Source: Acinetobacter baretiae (GTDB taxonomy: Bacteria; Pseudomonadota; Gammaproteobacteria; Pseudomonadales; Moraxellaceae). From it: a DNA stretch of 64,000 bases. The notes below the pieces were generated by a model. The model was given only the letters and a program-made list of their open reading frames with translations. It was not told where the DNA came from and searched no databases. The position numbers were made by a program, and so were the translations under genes. The stretch covers positions 94,694 to 158,693 of the forward strand of contig NZ_VTDM01000010.1 of NCBI RefSeq assembly GCF_015627105.1. Reading direction: 5' to 3'. Positions 8,599 through 17,502 of the stretch are shown here, one piece after another (position 1 is the stretch's first letter; each line of letters starts with the position of its first letter).

Positions 8599-9429
8599 CT
8601 AATCAATTAAACCATTTTCATCATAAAATGGATACGTGGCTTCAGGCGTACCTAAATTTAAGTAGTGTGTTGTAAATCCATGTTTAATATTCCAACGGTG
8701 TAATAACATCCCAGCAGGTTCTAAACTGAAGTGTGCAGGTGCGTCGAGACGAAAGTCGGGGGCAACTTGGTGTGATGTTCCAGGCGCACTACATACAGTA
8801 ATACCTGCAAGTGTTGTAGTAATAAAGCGGTGTAAGTGGCCACACAATATACGCTGTACTTGCGGGTGTTTTTTGAGTGTACATTCTAAACGTTCAATAC
8901 CACGTAAATTTTGTTGATCCATATGACCAATACCACTTAAAAATGGGTGGTGATGTAACAAAATAATCGTGGGTTTATGTGGGTGTAGTGAGAGTGTTTG
9001 CTCTAACCATTCTTGTTGGTCTTTACAAAACTCACCCCAAGGTTTATTTGGAACGGTTGAATCTAGGCCAATGATTTGTATAGGTAGGTCACTGATAACC
9101 CAGTTAAAAAATGTTCCTTGTTCAGGCTGCCAAGGTTGATTTTTATAAGCGACTCGAAGATTTTCACGATCATCGTGATTTCCTGCAATGGCAACCCAAG
9201 GAAGATTTAACGAGGCAATTGCATCTGTGAAGGCTTTGTATTCGTCACTGCGTCCGAAGTCGGTTAAGTCTCCTGTAATGGCAACTAAATCAGGCGCAGG
9301 AGACAGTTGGTTTAAGTGCTCGATACAGCGTTTAAAAGCGTGTAGTGTGTCTACTTTCTTATAAGATAGTTTACCGTGTGCTTTAATATGTAAATCACTA
9401 ATTTGAGCGATAACAAATTGGTCTTTCAA
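8599..9429 (-). CDS. Calcineurin-like metallophosphoesterase, CpdA type
   Basis: The metal-binding motifs are in order: ISDLHI, GDLTDFG, GNHDD, HHHP and GHLHR. The length of about 276 residues equals that of CpdA, the 3',5'-cyclic AMP phosphodiesterase. A longer frame overlaps the ATPase gene; TTG 9429 is chosen because it follows the ATPase stop by ten bases and has AGGA seven bases before it. It is the last gene of the LacI-ABC operon, which points to cleaving an imported phosphodiester rather than cyclic AMP signalling. That reading is inference. Confidence 0.8.
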   Translation of the reverse strand: MKDQFVIAQISDLHIKAHGKLSYKKVDTLHAFKRCIEHLNQLSPAPDLVAITGDLTDFGRSDEYKAFTDAIASLNLPWVAIAGNHDDRENLRVAYKNQPWQPEQGTFFNWVISDLPIQIIGLDSTVPNKPWGEFCKDQQEWLEQTLSLHPHKPTIILLHHHPFLSGIGHMDQQNLRGIERLECTLKKHPQVQRILCGHLHRFITTTLAGITVCSAPGTSHQVAPDFRLDAPAHFSLEPAGMLLHRWNIKHGFTTHYLNLGTPEATYPFYDENGLID

Positions 9430-9439
9430 TGTTTGTGTC

Positions 9440-10414
9440 CTAAATTGCGTGAAATAATCGTTCTGGTGAAATATGTAAACTGACTTGTTGTCCGATTTGC
9501 CACTGTTCATGTGGTGAACAGGTCACCGTCAAAGTATGATGATTTTGATCAACGACCATAAGTTTTTGGGTTTGGCCTAAAAATGTAATTTGGCTAATTT
9601 TACCGTGACTAAAAGCTGAAGTTTGTTGGTTAAGTAGTAAATCTTCTGGTCGGCAAAATAAAATTTTATCATTCATTTGAATGTGATTTGTACTTCCAAC
9701 AAAATGAGCAACAAATGCTGTTTCGGGGTGTTGGTAAATTTGTTTGGCTGTGCCAATTTGCTCGATTTTCCCATGTTGCATGACTGCAATACGGTCACCT
9801 AAAGCCATAGCTTCTTGTTGATCATGTGTGACATAAATTGCGGTAATACCGAGGCTTTTTAAAAGTATTTTAATATCTTCGCGTAGTTTTTCTTTAAGCT
9901 TTACGTCTAAAGCCGCAAGTGGCTCATCAAACAGTAATATTTTTGGACGAGCAGCTAAAGCACGTGCTAAAGAGACCCTTTGTTTTTGCCCACCAGATAA
10001 GGTGTTGATATTGCGATCAGCGTATCCATTTAAATCCACCATGCCGAGCATTTCTTCTACTCGTCTTTTGATCTCATGTGCAGGCAGTTTTTGTATTTTT
10101 AAAGCATATGCAACATTTTGCCCGACTGTAAAATTGGGAAATAAGGCATAGTGTTGAAATACCATGCCCACGTGGCGCTTTTCAATTGGAAGAGATGTTA
10201 CATCGTCAGCGCCAAAAAATATTTTCCCGCCGTGATCGGGTTGTTCTAAACCACTAATTAGTCGTAATGTAGTGGTTTTCCCACAGCCCGATGGACCCAG
10301 TAAAACGAGCGTTTCGGACTCATATATATCTAGATCTAGTGGTTTAAGCACTTGATTGTTAGGGTGAAAGGTTCTAGCACACTGACGTAAACGAATATGG
10401 ATAGTTTGAGTCAT
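9440..10414 (-). CDS. ABC importer ATPase (FbpC/PotA type)
   Basis: This ATPase has Walker [10 protein letters not shown], signature LSGGQKQRVSLARALA, Walker B ILLFDEPLAALD and the switch His in VTHDQQEA. The C-terminal third (after about residue 235) looks like a TOBE domain. At 324 residues it is typical of spermidine, iron(III) and phosphonate importers. Its ATG overlaps the permease stop by four bases (ATGA at 10411-10414), so translation is coupled. The substrate is unassigned. Confidence 0.88.
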   Translation of the reverse strand: MTQTIHIRLRQCARTFHPNNQVLKPLDLDIYESETLVLLGPSGCGKTTTLRLISGLEQPDHGGKIFFGADDVTSLPIEKRHVGMVFQHYALFPNFTVGQNVAYALKIQKLPAHEIKRRVEEMLGMVDLNGYADRNINTLSGGQKQRVSLARALAARPKILLFDEPLAALDVKLKEKLREDIKILLKSLGITAIYVTHDQQEAMALGDRIAVMQHGKIEQIGTAKQIYQHPETAFVAHFVGSTNHIQMNDKILFCRPEDLLLNQQTSAFSHGKISQITFLGQTQKLMVVDQNHHTLTVTCSPHEQWQIGQQVSLHISPERLFHAI

Positions 10415-11211
10415 ATTTTTTTCTCGTTTGAAGGGCTAATCAAGTGGCGAATAAAATGTAAAGTCAGCAGTAATGGAATAATCATGACAAAAAATAGCGT
10501 AGTGTAAGCAGATCCGATTTCTAAACGCATAGACGCATAACTGTCTGCAAGTCCTACTGGTAGTGTTTTGGTCAGTGGGGTGTGCAACATCCATGTGATA
10601 TTAAACTCTCCAATAGAGAGTGTAATTACAGTAAATGCACCTGCAAGAACACCTGTAATACAGTTTGGAACAATCACATTAAAAAAACGTTGTCGAGGTG
10701 TAGCACCTAGACTTGCTGCTGCTTCATCAAGTATGTGTAGGTGTGATGATTTCATCACCACTAAAATGGAGCGCACCATAAACGGTAGCGTAAAAAGTAC
10801 GTGACCCACTAAAATGAATACCCAACTTTCACGGAAATCACGAAAACTACCATAGACTAATAATAGTCCGAGTGCAGTTGCCATACCGGGAATTGCAACA
10901 GGTAACATTAAGCATTCTTCAATATAGGTTGCTATTTTTGAGGGGCTTTTAAGCAATGCCCATGCCGTTGGTAGACCTAAAACAATGGTAATTGCTAAAC
11001 AACACAGGGCGATAAGAAGTGAAAGCCAAAATGTATTGGCGTACATGGCCCAAACTTCATGAATCCAACGCAACGTAAAGCCACTTTTAATACCAATAAA
11101 ATAGTTTTCTGTAAAACTTGCCAAAATAGACATGGCGATTGGAACCAATAAGAAGAGGCAAACGCAAAGTGTTAAACACAGTTGTAAAGTAAAGATAACG
11201 TGACGGTTCAT
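10411..11211 (-). CDS. ABC importer permease 2
   Basis: This is a 266-residue inner-membrane protein with about six membrane spans and the coupling loop EAAASLGATPRQRFFNVIVP that docks on the ATPase. It resembles PotC-like permeases. Its start overlaps the stop of permease 1 in an ATGA quartet (11208-11211), and its stop overlaps the ATPase start the same way. The three genes are therefore translationally chained. Confidence 0.87.
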   Translation of the reverse strand: MNRHVIFTLQLCLTLCVCLFLLVPIAMSILASFTENYFIGIKSGFTLRWIHEVWAMYANTFWLSLLIALCCLAITIVLGLPTAWALLKSPSKIATYIEECLMLPVAIPGMATALGLLLVYGSFRDFRESWVFILVGHVLFTLPFMVRSILVVMKSSHLHILDEAAASLGATPRQRFFNVIVPNCITGVLAGAFTVITLSIGEFNITWMLHTPLTKTLPVGLADSYASMRLEIGSAYTTLFFVMIIPLLLTLHFIRHLISPSNEKKI

Positions 11212-12047
11212 GGCAGACTACCTGCAGAGTTGCCTGTTAATTTTCGTGTCATAATAAGTGTAAGCCAACAAATTAATCCCATGAGCACAGATAATGCAGC
11301 AGAAACAGTAAAGTTGGCGTAGTTGGTAAATTCACCATAGATGGTTAATGGTAAAACATCGAGGTTTGTGCCTAACGTAAAGGCCGTACCAAAAGCACCA
11401 ATACTGGTTGCAAAACAAATGGCCATACTCGAAACAATCGCAGGTGAAAGGCTCGGAATAATCACATCTCGCGTGACTCTCCATCGACTTGCACCCAAAG
11501 AACGTGCTGCTTCTTCGAGTTGAATATCTATTTTTTCACACGCTGCCACTAAAGTCATAATGACTCGAGGGATTGAAAAATATAAATAGCCTAAAAACAG
11601 TCCAACTAAGCTATAAGCAAAAATAATTTTTCCCATGCCTAAGCTTTGTCCTAGTTGGGCAAATACTCCCTGACGCCCCCCGAGCATAATGATAAAAAAA
11701 CCAACAACAGCACCGGGAAATGCAATAGGAAAAGTCAGTAAAGTGAGGAGCAGTTTTTTTCCTATAAAGTGTTGTCTTGCTAAAAAGTAAGCAATGGTTG
11801 TTGAAATAATCACAGCAACAACGGCAACGAGTGCCGAAATACTAAAAGTTGTAATAAAACTAGAGAGATAACGTGGTTGGCTAATCACAGACCAATATGC
11901 CATTTTATGATTGGATTGATCGGGGAGGGTACCTAGAACCACAAGGTACCCAAAAGGAATAAGCCAAAATGCACAAAAAGCGATGATGGTTGGAATAAGT
12001 AACCATACTGTTTTTGGCAAAATCGTTTGCTTAAACCTCACATTCAT
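11208..12047 (-). CDS. ABC importer permease 1
   Basis: This 279-residue permease has about six membrane spans and the loop EEAARSLGASRWRVTRDVII near residues 177-196. It resembles PotB-like permeases. Its ATG at 12047 shares one base with the stop of the binding-protein gene (TAATG). Together with permease 2 it would form the membrane channel of this importer. Confidence 0.87.
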   Translation of the reverse strand: MNVRFKQTILPKTVWLLIPTIIAFCAFWLIPFGYLVVLGTLPDQSNHKMAYWSVISQPRYLSSFITTFSISALVAVVAVIISTTIAYFLARQHFIGKKLLLTLLTFPIAFPGAVVGFFIIMLGGRQGVFAQLGQSLGMGKIIFAYSLVGLFLGYLYFSIPRVIMTLVAACEKIDIQLEEAARSLGASRWRVTRDVIIPSLSPAIVSSMAICFATSIGAFGTAFTLGTNLDVLPLTIYGEFTNYANFTVSAALSVLMGLICWLTLIMTRKLTGNSAGSLP

Positions 12048-13054
12048 TACTTAACCTCACGCAAATACTGCTGTGAAAAGTCTTTTTGAATGTCTGCCAT
12101 CTCTTTATAGTTTAAAGTATGTGCACGTTTATATTCACTATCAGGTAAGAATTGCGCTTTGGCTGTGGGTGAAATTGCTTTTTCATCTACAGGTCTTAAC
12201 CAACTGTCTGCCCAGATTTTTTGTCCACGATCTGATAACACATAATCTAGCACTTTCTTACCGTTGTCACTATGTGGTGCATTTTTAACAAGCCCCATCA
12301 CATATGGAACTTTGATGGTACCTTCTTTTGGAATAACAAAAACCACATTTGCTTTGTCTTTGTATTTTGCACGGTATGCATTAAAGTCGTAATCAATGAG
12401 GATAGGGATTTCACCCGATAAAACGCGTGGGTAAGCGGTTTGTTTTGGAACGATTGGTTTGTTCGTACTGAGCTTTTTGAAATAGTTAATGGCAGGTGTA
12501 AAGTTTTTGAGTGTACCGCCTTTTGCCATATTTACAGCAGTGGCAGCAGCATAACCAACAAATGCACTAGATGGATCTAGATAACCTACCATTCCTTGAT
12601 ATTCAGGTTTTAATAGGTCATCCCAGCTTTTTGGAATAGGTGCACCATTAAGCGCATCTACGTTAACCATAAATCCAATTGTACCTGAATGAACAGCAAC
12701 CCATTTTCCGTTTGGATCTTTTAAATCTTTTGGAATTTTATCCCAACCCTTTGGTTTGTAGTTGGCCAAGACATCTGCTTGGTCTGCTTGCATACCAAAA
12801 GTAATTCCCAAATAGGTAAAGTCCGCAATTGGGCTGGCTTTTTCTGCCACAAGCTGTGCTAAAGCTTGACCTGAGTTTTTATTATCTGGTGGAACAACGA
12901 CCCCTGTATCTTTAGCAATTGCTTGAATTTGTACTCCCCAATTTGCCCATTCAGGCGGGCAATTATAACAAATTGCTGTATTATTTTGTGCAAATGCGAG
13001 AGTTGGCATAATAGACGCGGCGCACAATAAATGACTTAAAAGCTGTTTTTTCAT
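12047..13054 (-). CDS. Periplasmic solute-binding protein of the LacI-linked ABC importer
   Basis: The 335-residue protein starts with a signal peptide ending LAFAQ. The body resembles the family 1 extracellular binding proteins (AfuA/PotD/PhnS group): an early CYNCPPEWANW, then GTIGFMVNVDAL and KSWDDLLKPEYQG. Two Cys near residues 29 and 32 could form a disulfide or bind metal. It is the first transport gene, 15 bases after lacI-type regulator stop. The ligand is unknown; the phosphoesterase in the operon suggests a phosphorylated compound such as a glycerophosphodiester. Confidence 0.83.
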   Translation of the reverse strand: MKKQLLSHLLCAASIMPTLAFAQNNTAICYNCPPEWANWGVQIQAIAKDTGVVVPPDNKNSGQALAQLVAEKASPIADFTYLGITFGMQADQADVLANYKPKGWDKIPKDLKDPNGKWVAVHSGTIGFMVNVDALNGAPIPKSWDDLLKPEYQGMVGYLDPSSAFVGYAAATAVNMAKGGTLKNFTPAINYFKKLSTNKPIVPKQTAYPRVLSGEIPILIDYDFNAYRAKYKDKANVVFVIPKEGTIKVPYVMGLVKNAPHSDNGKKVLDYVLSDRGQKIWADSWLRPVDEKAISPTAKAQFLPDSEYKRAHTLNYKEMADIQKDFSQQYLREVK

Positions 13055-13069
13055 GAATGATCCTTGTAA

Positions 13070-14074
13070 TTAGCTGTTGTTTGTTTGAGGTGCATTTGAC
13101 ATGCTTTCCTCAAGATTGAATTGTGTGCATAGGGTTTGTGAAGTAACGGCTTCACCTGAAATCATTTGTAACAGTGTTTTTACCGAAAGCCACCCCAAAA
13201 GCTCTCTTGGTTGTGCTACAGATGATAAAGCAGGATAAAGTGTTTTTCCAAGAGCAATTCCATCAAATCCAACGACAGAAATTTGTTCTGGAACTGAATA
13301 GCCTAAGCGTTGTAAGTTTCCAATACTGCTTAAAGCTAACAGGTCATTTGAACATAGCAGACCTGTTATTTTTTGTTTTAAAAGCGGAATAAGATTGTCT
13401 ATATAGACTTCGGTATGACTTTGCATTTCAACTACAGGTAGATGATTTAAGCCTGCAGCTTTCATTGCATCAGCATACCCTTGATAACGTAAAGCTGACC
13501 GATCCGACTGAAAAAATGGCCCAGTCAGCATTGCAATATTTGTATGGCCATAGTGAATTAATCGTTGTGTTGCATCATACATTGCGCTGTAATTGTCTAT
13601 ACTAATGCTAATAAAATCTGTATTTTCAACAGGGTTATGTGTGAGTACTGTAGGTATAGCTTCTTGTTTGATTTTATTTAAGCAGTCACTTTGTTGTGCA
13701 TTGGCAACAGTCAGAATTAAGCCATCTACTCGTTGTCTGAGCATGTTTTCTAAGACTTCGAGTTCTGCTTGAGGGTCATATTCAGTCGTTGCCACCAATA
13801 AAGAATAATCGTGTTCTCGAGCTGCTTTTTCCATGGCCTCAAGTTGTCCACTAAAAATTGGATTATCTAAAGTGGGTAGCATGACGCCTAACATTTTACT
13901 GCTTTGTGTTCTGAGCTGACGAGCAGCGTAGTTGGGTCTAAAGCCTAACATTTTTGCGACTTGATATATTTTTTCTCGAGTTTCGAGTTTCACTTGTTCA
14001 GGCGAGGAAAACGCCCGAGCAACTGTTGCACGAGAGACCCCAACAATTTTAGATACTTGAACCAAATTACTCAT
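13070..14074 (-). CDS. LacI/GalR-family repressor of the ABC operon
   Basis: An N-terminal helix-turn-helix (VSKIVGVSRATVARAF, about residues 5-20) is followed by a hinge (NYAARQLRTQSSKMLGVMLP) and a sugar-binding-type effector domain. Start 14074 is chosen because the HTH then begins at the normal place and GGTGG lies seven bases upstream; the frame extends to 14089. It leads the operon, and an 18-bp palindrome with a central CG lies 15 bases before it, so it probably represses its own operon until the imported ligand is present. Confidence 0.88.
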   Translation of the reverse strand: MSNLVQVSKIVGVSRATVARAFSSPEQVKLETREKIYQVAKMLGFRPNYAARQLRTQSSKMLGVMLPTLDNPIFSGQLEAMEKAAREHDYSLLVATTEYDPQAELEVLENMLRQRVDGLILTVANAQQSDCLNKIKQEAIPTVLTHNPVENTDFISISIDNYSAMYDATQRLIHYGHTNIAMLTGPFFQSDRSALRYQGYADAMKAAGLNHLPVVEMQSHTEVYIDNLIPLLKQKITGLLCSNDLLALSSIGNLQRLGYSVPEQISVVGFDGIALGKTLYPALSSVAQPRELLGWLSVKTLLQMISGEAVTSQTLCTQFNLEESMSNAPQTNNS

Positions 14075-14088
14075 AATCACACCACCCA

Positions 14089-14106
14089 AATGAGAACGAT
14101 CTCATT
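14089..14106 (-). promoter_or_regulatory. Candidate LacI-family operator
   Basis: AATGAGAACGATCTCATT is a palindrome around a central CG with only the bases next to the centre unmatched. This is the standard form of LacI/GalR operators. It lies directly upstream of the regulator gene. Confidence 0.65.
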
Positions 14107-14186
14107 GGTTATCATGATAGCAAATAAAATATGACAGTCGCATGACAGTTTAATGATAGTTTAGTTGAATAAAAAATAACAGAGTT

Positions 14187-14729
14187 TTATGGTAAAGCTT
14201 GTTTTAATTGCTTTTTATAATGCCGTACCGAGCGTGCATATTTTTTCGCTTTATGTCGTGTAAAAAAACTAGCACGGTAGCCTGTTGGCCCAACGTTATA
14301 ATAAGCTGAGGCTTTAAACCAAGAGCCTGAAAGGACTTTGTAATGTGCTAAAATATAGGCATTGCAATAAATATTTACACTGTCGTCATATAAATTACCA
14401 GGGCAAACCTCTGACCAATAGCTAGGGATAATTTGAGCTAAACCGACTGCACCGCCTGTGGATTTAATTTGACTATGAAAATTTGATTCTTGTCGAATCG
14501 TGGCGGCAATCAGTTCAGCAGGTACATGATATTGGTCCGCAGACTGAATAATAAGGGGTGAAACGGCATTGGCTTTATCATAAGGTACATGATAGGCCTG
14601 TTGTAAAGCAGTAGATAACTTGACAGATCTTTGTTGAACAGAACCACCATGAGGTCCAAGTGTAGAGCATGCTGTGAGTAAACTCACTGTGGCAAGGGTA
14701 AAAAATTTAAAATATCTGTGTACCGGCAT
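14187..14729 (-). CDS. SLT-type lytic transglycosylase, lipoprotein
   Basis: The protein cleaves peptidoglycan glycan strands. A signal peptide ends in the lipobox LLTAC (Cys at about 21), so it is probably outer-membrane anchored. The catalytic Glu lies in ATIRQESNF (about residue 79-87), followed by GGAVGLAQIIP and ASAYNVGP-like AYYNVGP, the SLT motifs. At 180 residues it has only the catalytic domain, similar to EmtA/MltE. A Cys pair (about 111 and 123) may form a disulfide. It is divergent from the UvrA-like gene. Confidence 0.88.
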   Translation of the reverse strand: MPVHRYFKFFTLATVSLLTACSTLGPHGGSVQQRSVKLSTALQQAYHVPYDKANAVSPLIIQSADQYHVPAELIAATIRQESNFHSQIKSTGGAVGLAQIIPSYWSEVCPGNLYDDSVNIYCNAYILAHYKVLSGSWFKASAYYNVGPTGYRASFFTRHKAKKYARSVRHYKKQLKQALP

Positions 14730-14874
14730 TACAAATGACTTGAAACAATGGAGATGATTTATAGTAGTTTTTTATTGCTCATATCATGTTGATGTTGTGT
14801 AATTAGATGTGTTTGTCGTGCACACTTTTTGTATATTAATAAGCACAACTCATTGTGCTATAGTGCGGTATGCC

Positions 14875-17139
14875 ATGACAAAAACAATTAATATTTACGG
14901 TGCAAGACAAAATAATTTAAAAAATATTTCTTTGCAAATTCCTAAAAATAAAATTGTTGTATTTACTGGAGTTTCAGGCTCAGGAAAATCTTCTTTAGTC
15001 TTTGAAACCATTGGTGCAGAAGCACAACGTCAAATCAATGAAACATACGATACTTTTACTCGAAATCGATTACAAAGTGCACCTCAAGCCGAAGTTGATC
15101 GCATTGAACATTTAAATGTACCTGTCATTATTGATCAAAAACCATTATCAGGTAACATTCGTTCAACGGTGGCCACAGCCACTGATATTTATGCAAGTTT
15201 AAGATTGTTATTTTCTCGCCTAGGTACGCCTTTTGTCGGATACTCACATGTTTTTTCTTTTAATCATCCCAATGGAATGTGTCTTCGCTGTGAGGGAACA
15301 GGTTTGGAACAAACACTCAATATTTATAAAATTTTAGATCAAGAAAAATCGTTAAATGAAGGTGCTATTTTATTTCCAACTTATCAACCTCATGCATGGC
15401 GTTGGTTACGTTATGCAGATTCAGGCTATTTTGATTTAGACAAGAAATTAAAAAACTATAGTGCGTTAGAATGGGATTTATTGCTCAATGCTAAACAACA
15501 TAAACCGAAAAATCCAACATCACAGTGGAAAAAAACAGCGCTATATGAAGGGTTAATTACCCGTTTTGAACGTAATTTTATGAAAGGACAAGCTCAAGAG
15601 AAACAGCGTTATCAAGCTAGGCTTGATGATATTATTCATGTTAAAGAATGTTCTGAATGTCATGGCCAACGTCTCAATGAAAAATCATTAAGTTGTAAAA
15701 TTCAAGATCTTAATATTGCACAATGCACAGCACTTTCTGTAAAAGGGTTGCGTGAATTTATCACATCAATCGATGCATCTAAATATCAAATTTTATTAGA
15801 TGAAATCTTACATAAGTTGGATATGTTGTCTTTGGTTGGATTGAGCTATTTAAGTTTGAATCGTACGAGCAATACATTGTCAGGTGGGGAAGGACAGCGT
15901 ATTAAAATGGTTAAACATTTAGGCAATAGTTTGGTTGATTTACTTTATATTTTTGATGAACCTAGTGTGGGCTTACATCCAAGAGATGTCGCTAATATTG
16001 CACAAATGATTGAAAAAATAAGAGATAAAGGGAATTCAGTATTGTTGGTTGAACATGATCCAGATTTAATTAAAATTGCAGATCAAGTGATTGATATTGG
16101 TCCTAAGTCAGGTTTAGAGGGAGGGCAATTGGTATATCAAGGGGATTTTGTGGGGTTAGCATCGTCAAAAGGTTTAACAGGACAATACTTTTCACAGCCT
16201 CGAACATTTAAACAGCATCCTAGATCATTTCAACAAGTGCTTACGTTAAAAAATGCCGATCATTTTAATTTAAAAAATATTACGGTTGATCTTCCTCTTC
16301 ATTGTTTAATTGCTGTCACGGGCGTAGCAGGTTCAGGTAAAAGTACTTTAATGACACAAGTATTACCCAAACAATATCCACGAGCAAAAGTGATTAATCA
16401 ATCTGCAATCATGGCCAGTGTACGTTCAAATTTATTAACCTTTCTTGATCTATCTGACGAGATACGTAAGTTATTTGCAGAGCAAAACAAGGTGAGTATG
16501 AAGTGGTTTAGCTATAACAGCGAAGGTGCATGTCCTCATTGTCATGGTTTAGGTATAGAAAAAATTGAATTGGCATTTTTAGATGATATTGAGTTGTTAT
16601 GTGAGGTTTGTCATGGTACAGGTTATAAACAAGAGGTTTTAACGTATACCTATCAGGGTAAAAATATTACACAAGTATTGGCCATGACTGTGTCTGAGGC
16701 CGTTCACTTTTTTAAACAAGATAGAATTCAACATAAATTACAGCGTTTAATTCGTTTGGGTTTAGATTATTTGGCGTTAGGACAGCGTTTAAATACATTT
16801 TCAGGTGGAGAGCGTCAGCGTTTAAAGTTAAGTAAAGAGCTGGGTCAAAGTAATCATATTTTAATTTTAGATGAACCAAGTACAGGATTACATCCTTCAG
16901 ATACACAAAAACTCTTAGTGCTTTTAAATGCGATTGTCGATGATGGCAACACGGTCATTATTATTGAACATAATTTAGATTTGATTGCTCAAACAGATTG
17001 GGTGATTGATATTGGCCCTGATGCAGGTGAGCAAGGCGGTGAAATTATGTTTACAGGTACGATTCAAGCATTATTAGAAAATCCTAATATTTCTTTAACA
17101 TCCCAATATTTGGTCAAGTATTTGCAAGAAGGATTATAA
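14875..17139 (+). CDS. UvrA-like double ATPase (UvrA2 class)
   Basis: This 754-residue protein has two ABC ATPase cores: Walker A GVSGSGKSS near 32-40 and GVAGSGKST near 486, with signatures LSGGEGQRIK and FSGGERQRLK. Four CxxC-type zinc motifs are present (CLRCEGTG, CSECHGQR, CPHCHGLG, CEVCHGTG). It is about 190 residues shorter than housekeeping UvrA, and the UvrB-binding part appears reduced. Such paralogues act in DNA-damage tolerance or drug self-resistance. ATG 14875 begins at the conserved NIYGARQNNLKNI; the frame extends to 14809. Confidence 0.85.
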   Translation: MTKTINIYGARQNNLKNISLQIPKNKIVVFTGVSGSGKSSLVFETIGAEAQRQINETYDTFTRNRLQSAPQAEVDRIEHLNVPVIIDQKPLSGNIRSTVATATDIYASLRLLFSRLGTPFVGYSHVFSFNHPNGMCLRCEGTGLEQTLNIYKILDQEKSLNEGAILFPTYQPHAWRWLRYADSGYFDLDKKLKNYSALEWDLLLNAKQHKPKNPTSQWKKTALYEGLITRFERNFMKGQAQEKQRYQARLDDIIHVKECSECHGQRLNEKSLSCKIQDLNIAQCTALSVKGLREFITSIDASKYQILLDEILHKLDMLSLVGLSYLSLNRTSNTLSGGEGQRIKMVKHLGNSLVDLLYIFDEPSVGLHPRDVANIAQMIEKIRDKGNSVLLVEHDPDLIKIADQVIDIGPKSGLEGGQLVYQGDFVGLASSKGLTGQYFSQPRTFKQHPRSFQQVLTLKNADHFNLKNITVDLPLHCLIAVTGVAGSGKSTLMTQVLPKQYPRAKVINQSAIMASVRSNLLTFLDLSDEIRKLFAEQNKVSMKWFSYNSEGACPHCHGLGIEKIELAFLDDIELLCEVCHGTGYKQEVLTYTYQGKNITQVLAMTVSEAVHFFKQDRIQHKLQRLIRLGLDYLALGQRLNTFSGGERQRLKLSKELGQSNHILILDEPSTGLHPSDTQKLLVLLNAIVDDGNTVIIIEHNLDLIAQTDWVIDIGPDAGEQGGEIMFTGTIQALLENPNISLTSQYLVKYLQEGL

Positions 17140-17502
17140 GAAATAGTGATGATATAATGGAGATTATATTGAAATTTGTATACAAAAAAGGCATTTAGTC
17201 ATTTTTATGTAAGATATTCTTTATTTGATTTTAAATGATGTTTTAAAGGCTTGAAATAATATTGATTAGAAATAATGGTAAAAATAAATGAATTTGATGC
17301 ATGAATTTTATTAATTAATTTAAATACTTAGTTTCTTTTGTAGTATGGTTTCCATGAAAAGTTTGTATTTTGACTGATGGATGCTTTGTATTTTTTCACA
17401 CTCATATATAGGCAATATATTTTTTTTCAATAAACATAGTTGTAAAACTTAATTTACATAAAATGTAATGTTTGTAACATAATAATACATTGAATAAGAG
17501 CT
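17140..17502 (+). other. AT-rich intergenic region before the TonB receptor gene
   Basis: This 363-base gap holds no convincing gene. A clear terminator for the UvrA-like gene and a Fur-type box were looked for and not found. The promoter of the receptor gene should lie near its right end. Confidence 0.5.

Noticed and set aside
9430..9510. Longer start of the phosphoesterase inside the ATPase gene
   Set aside because: The extra residues precede the conserved first motif and overlap the ATPase; TTG 9429 has AGGA at correct spacing.
13297..13307. Fifth copy of the AATAGCCTAAG motif in the LacI-type gene
   Set aside because: It matches 11 of 12 bases and is explained by the coding sequence Arg-Leu-Gly-Tyr-Ser on the minus strand.
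17140..17502. Possible Fur box before the TonB receptor gene
   Set aside because: Only AT-rich sequence is present; no 19-base GATAATGATAATCATTATC-like palindrome could be found.
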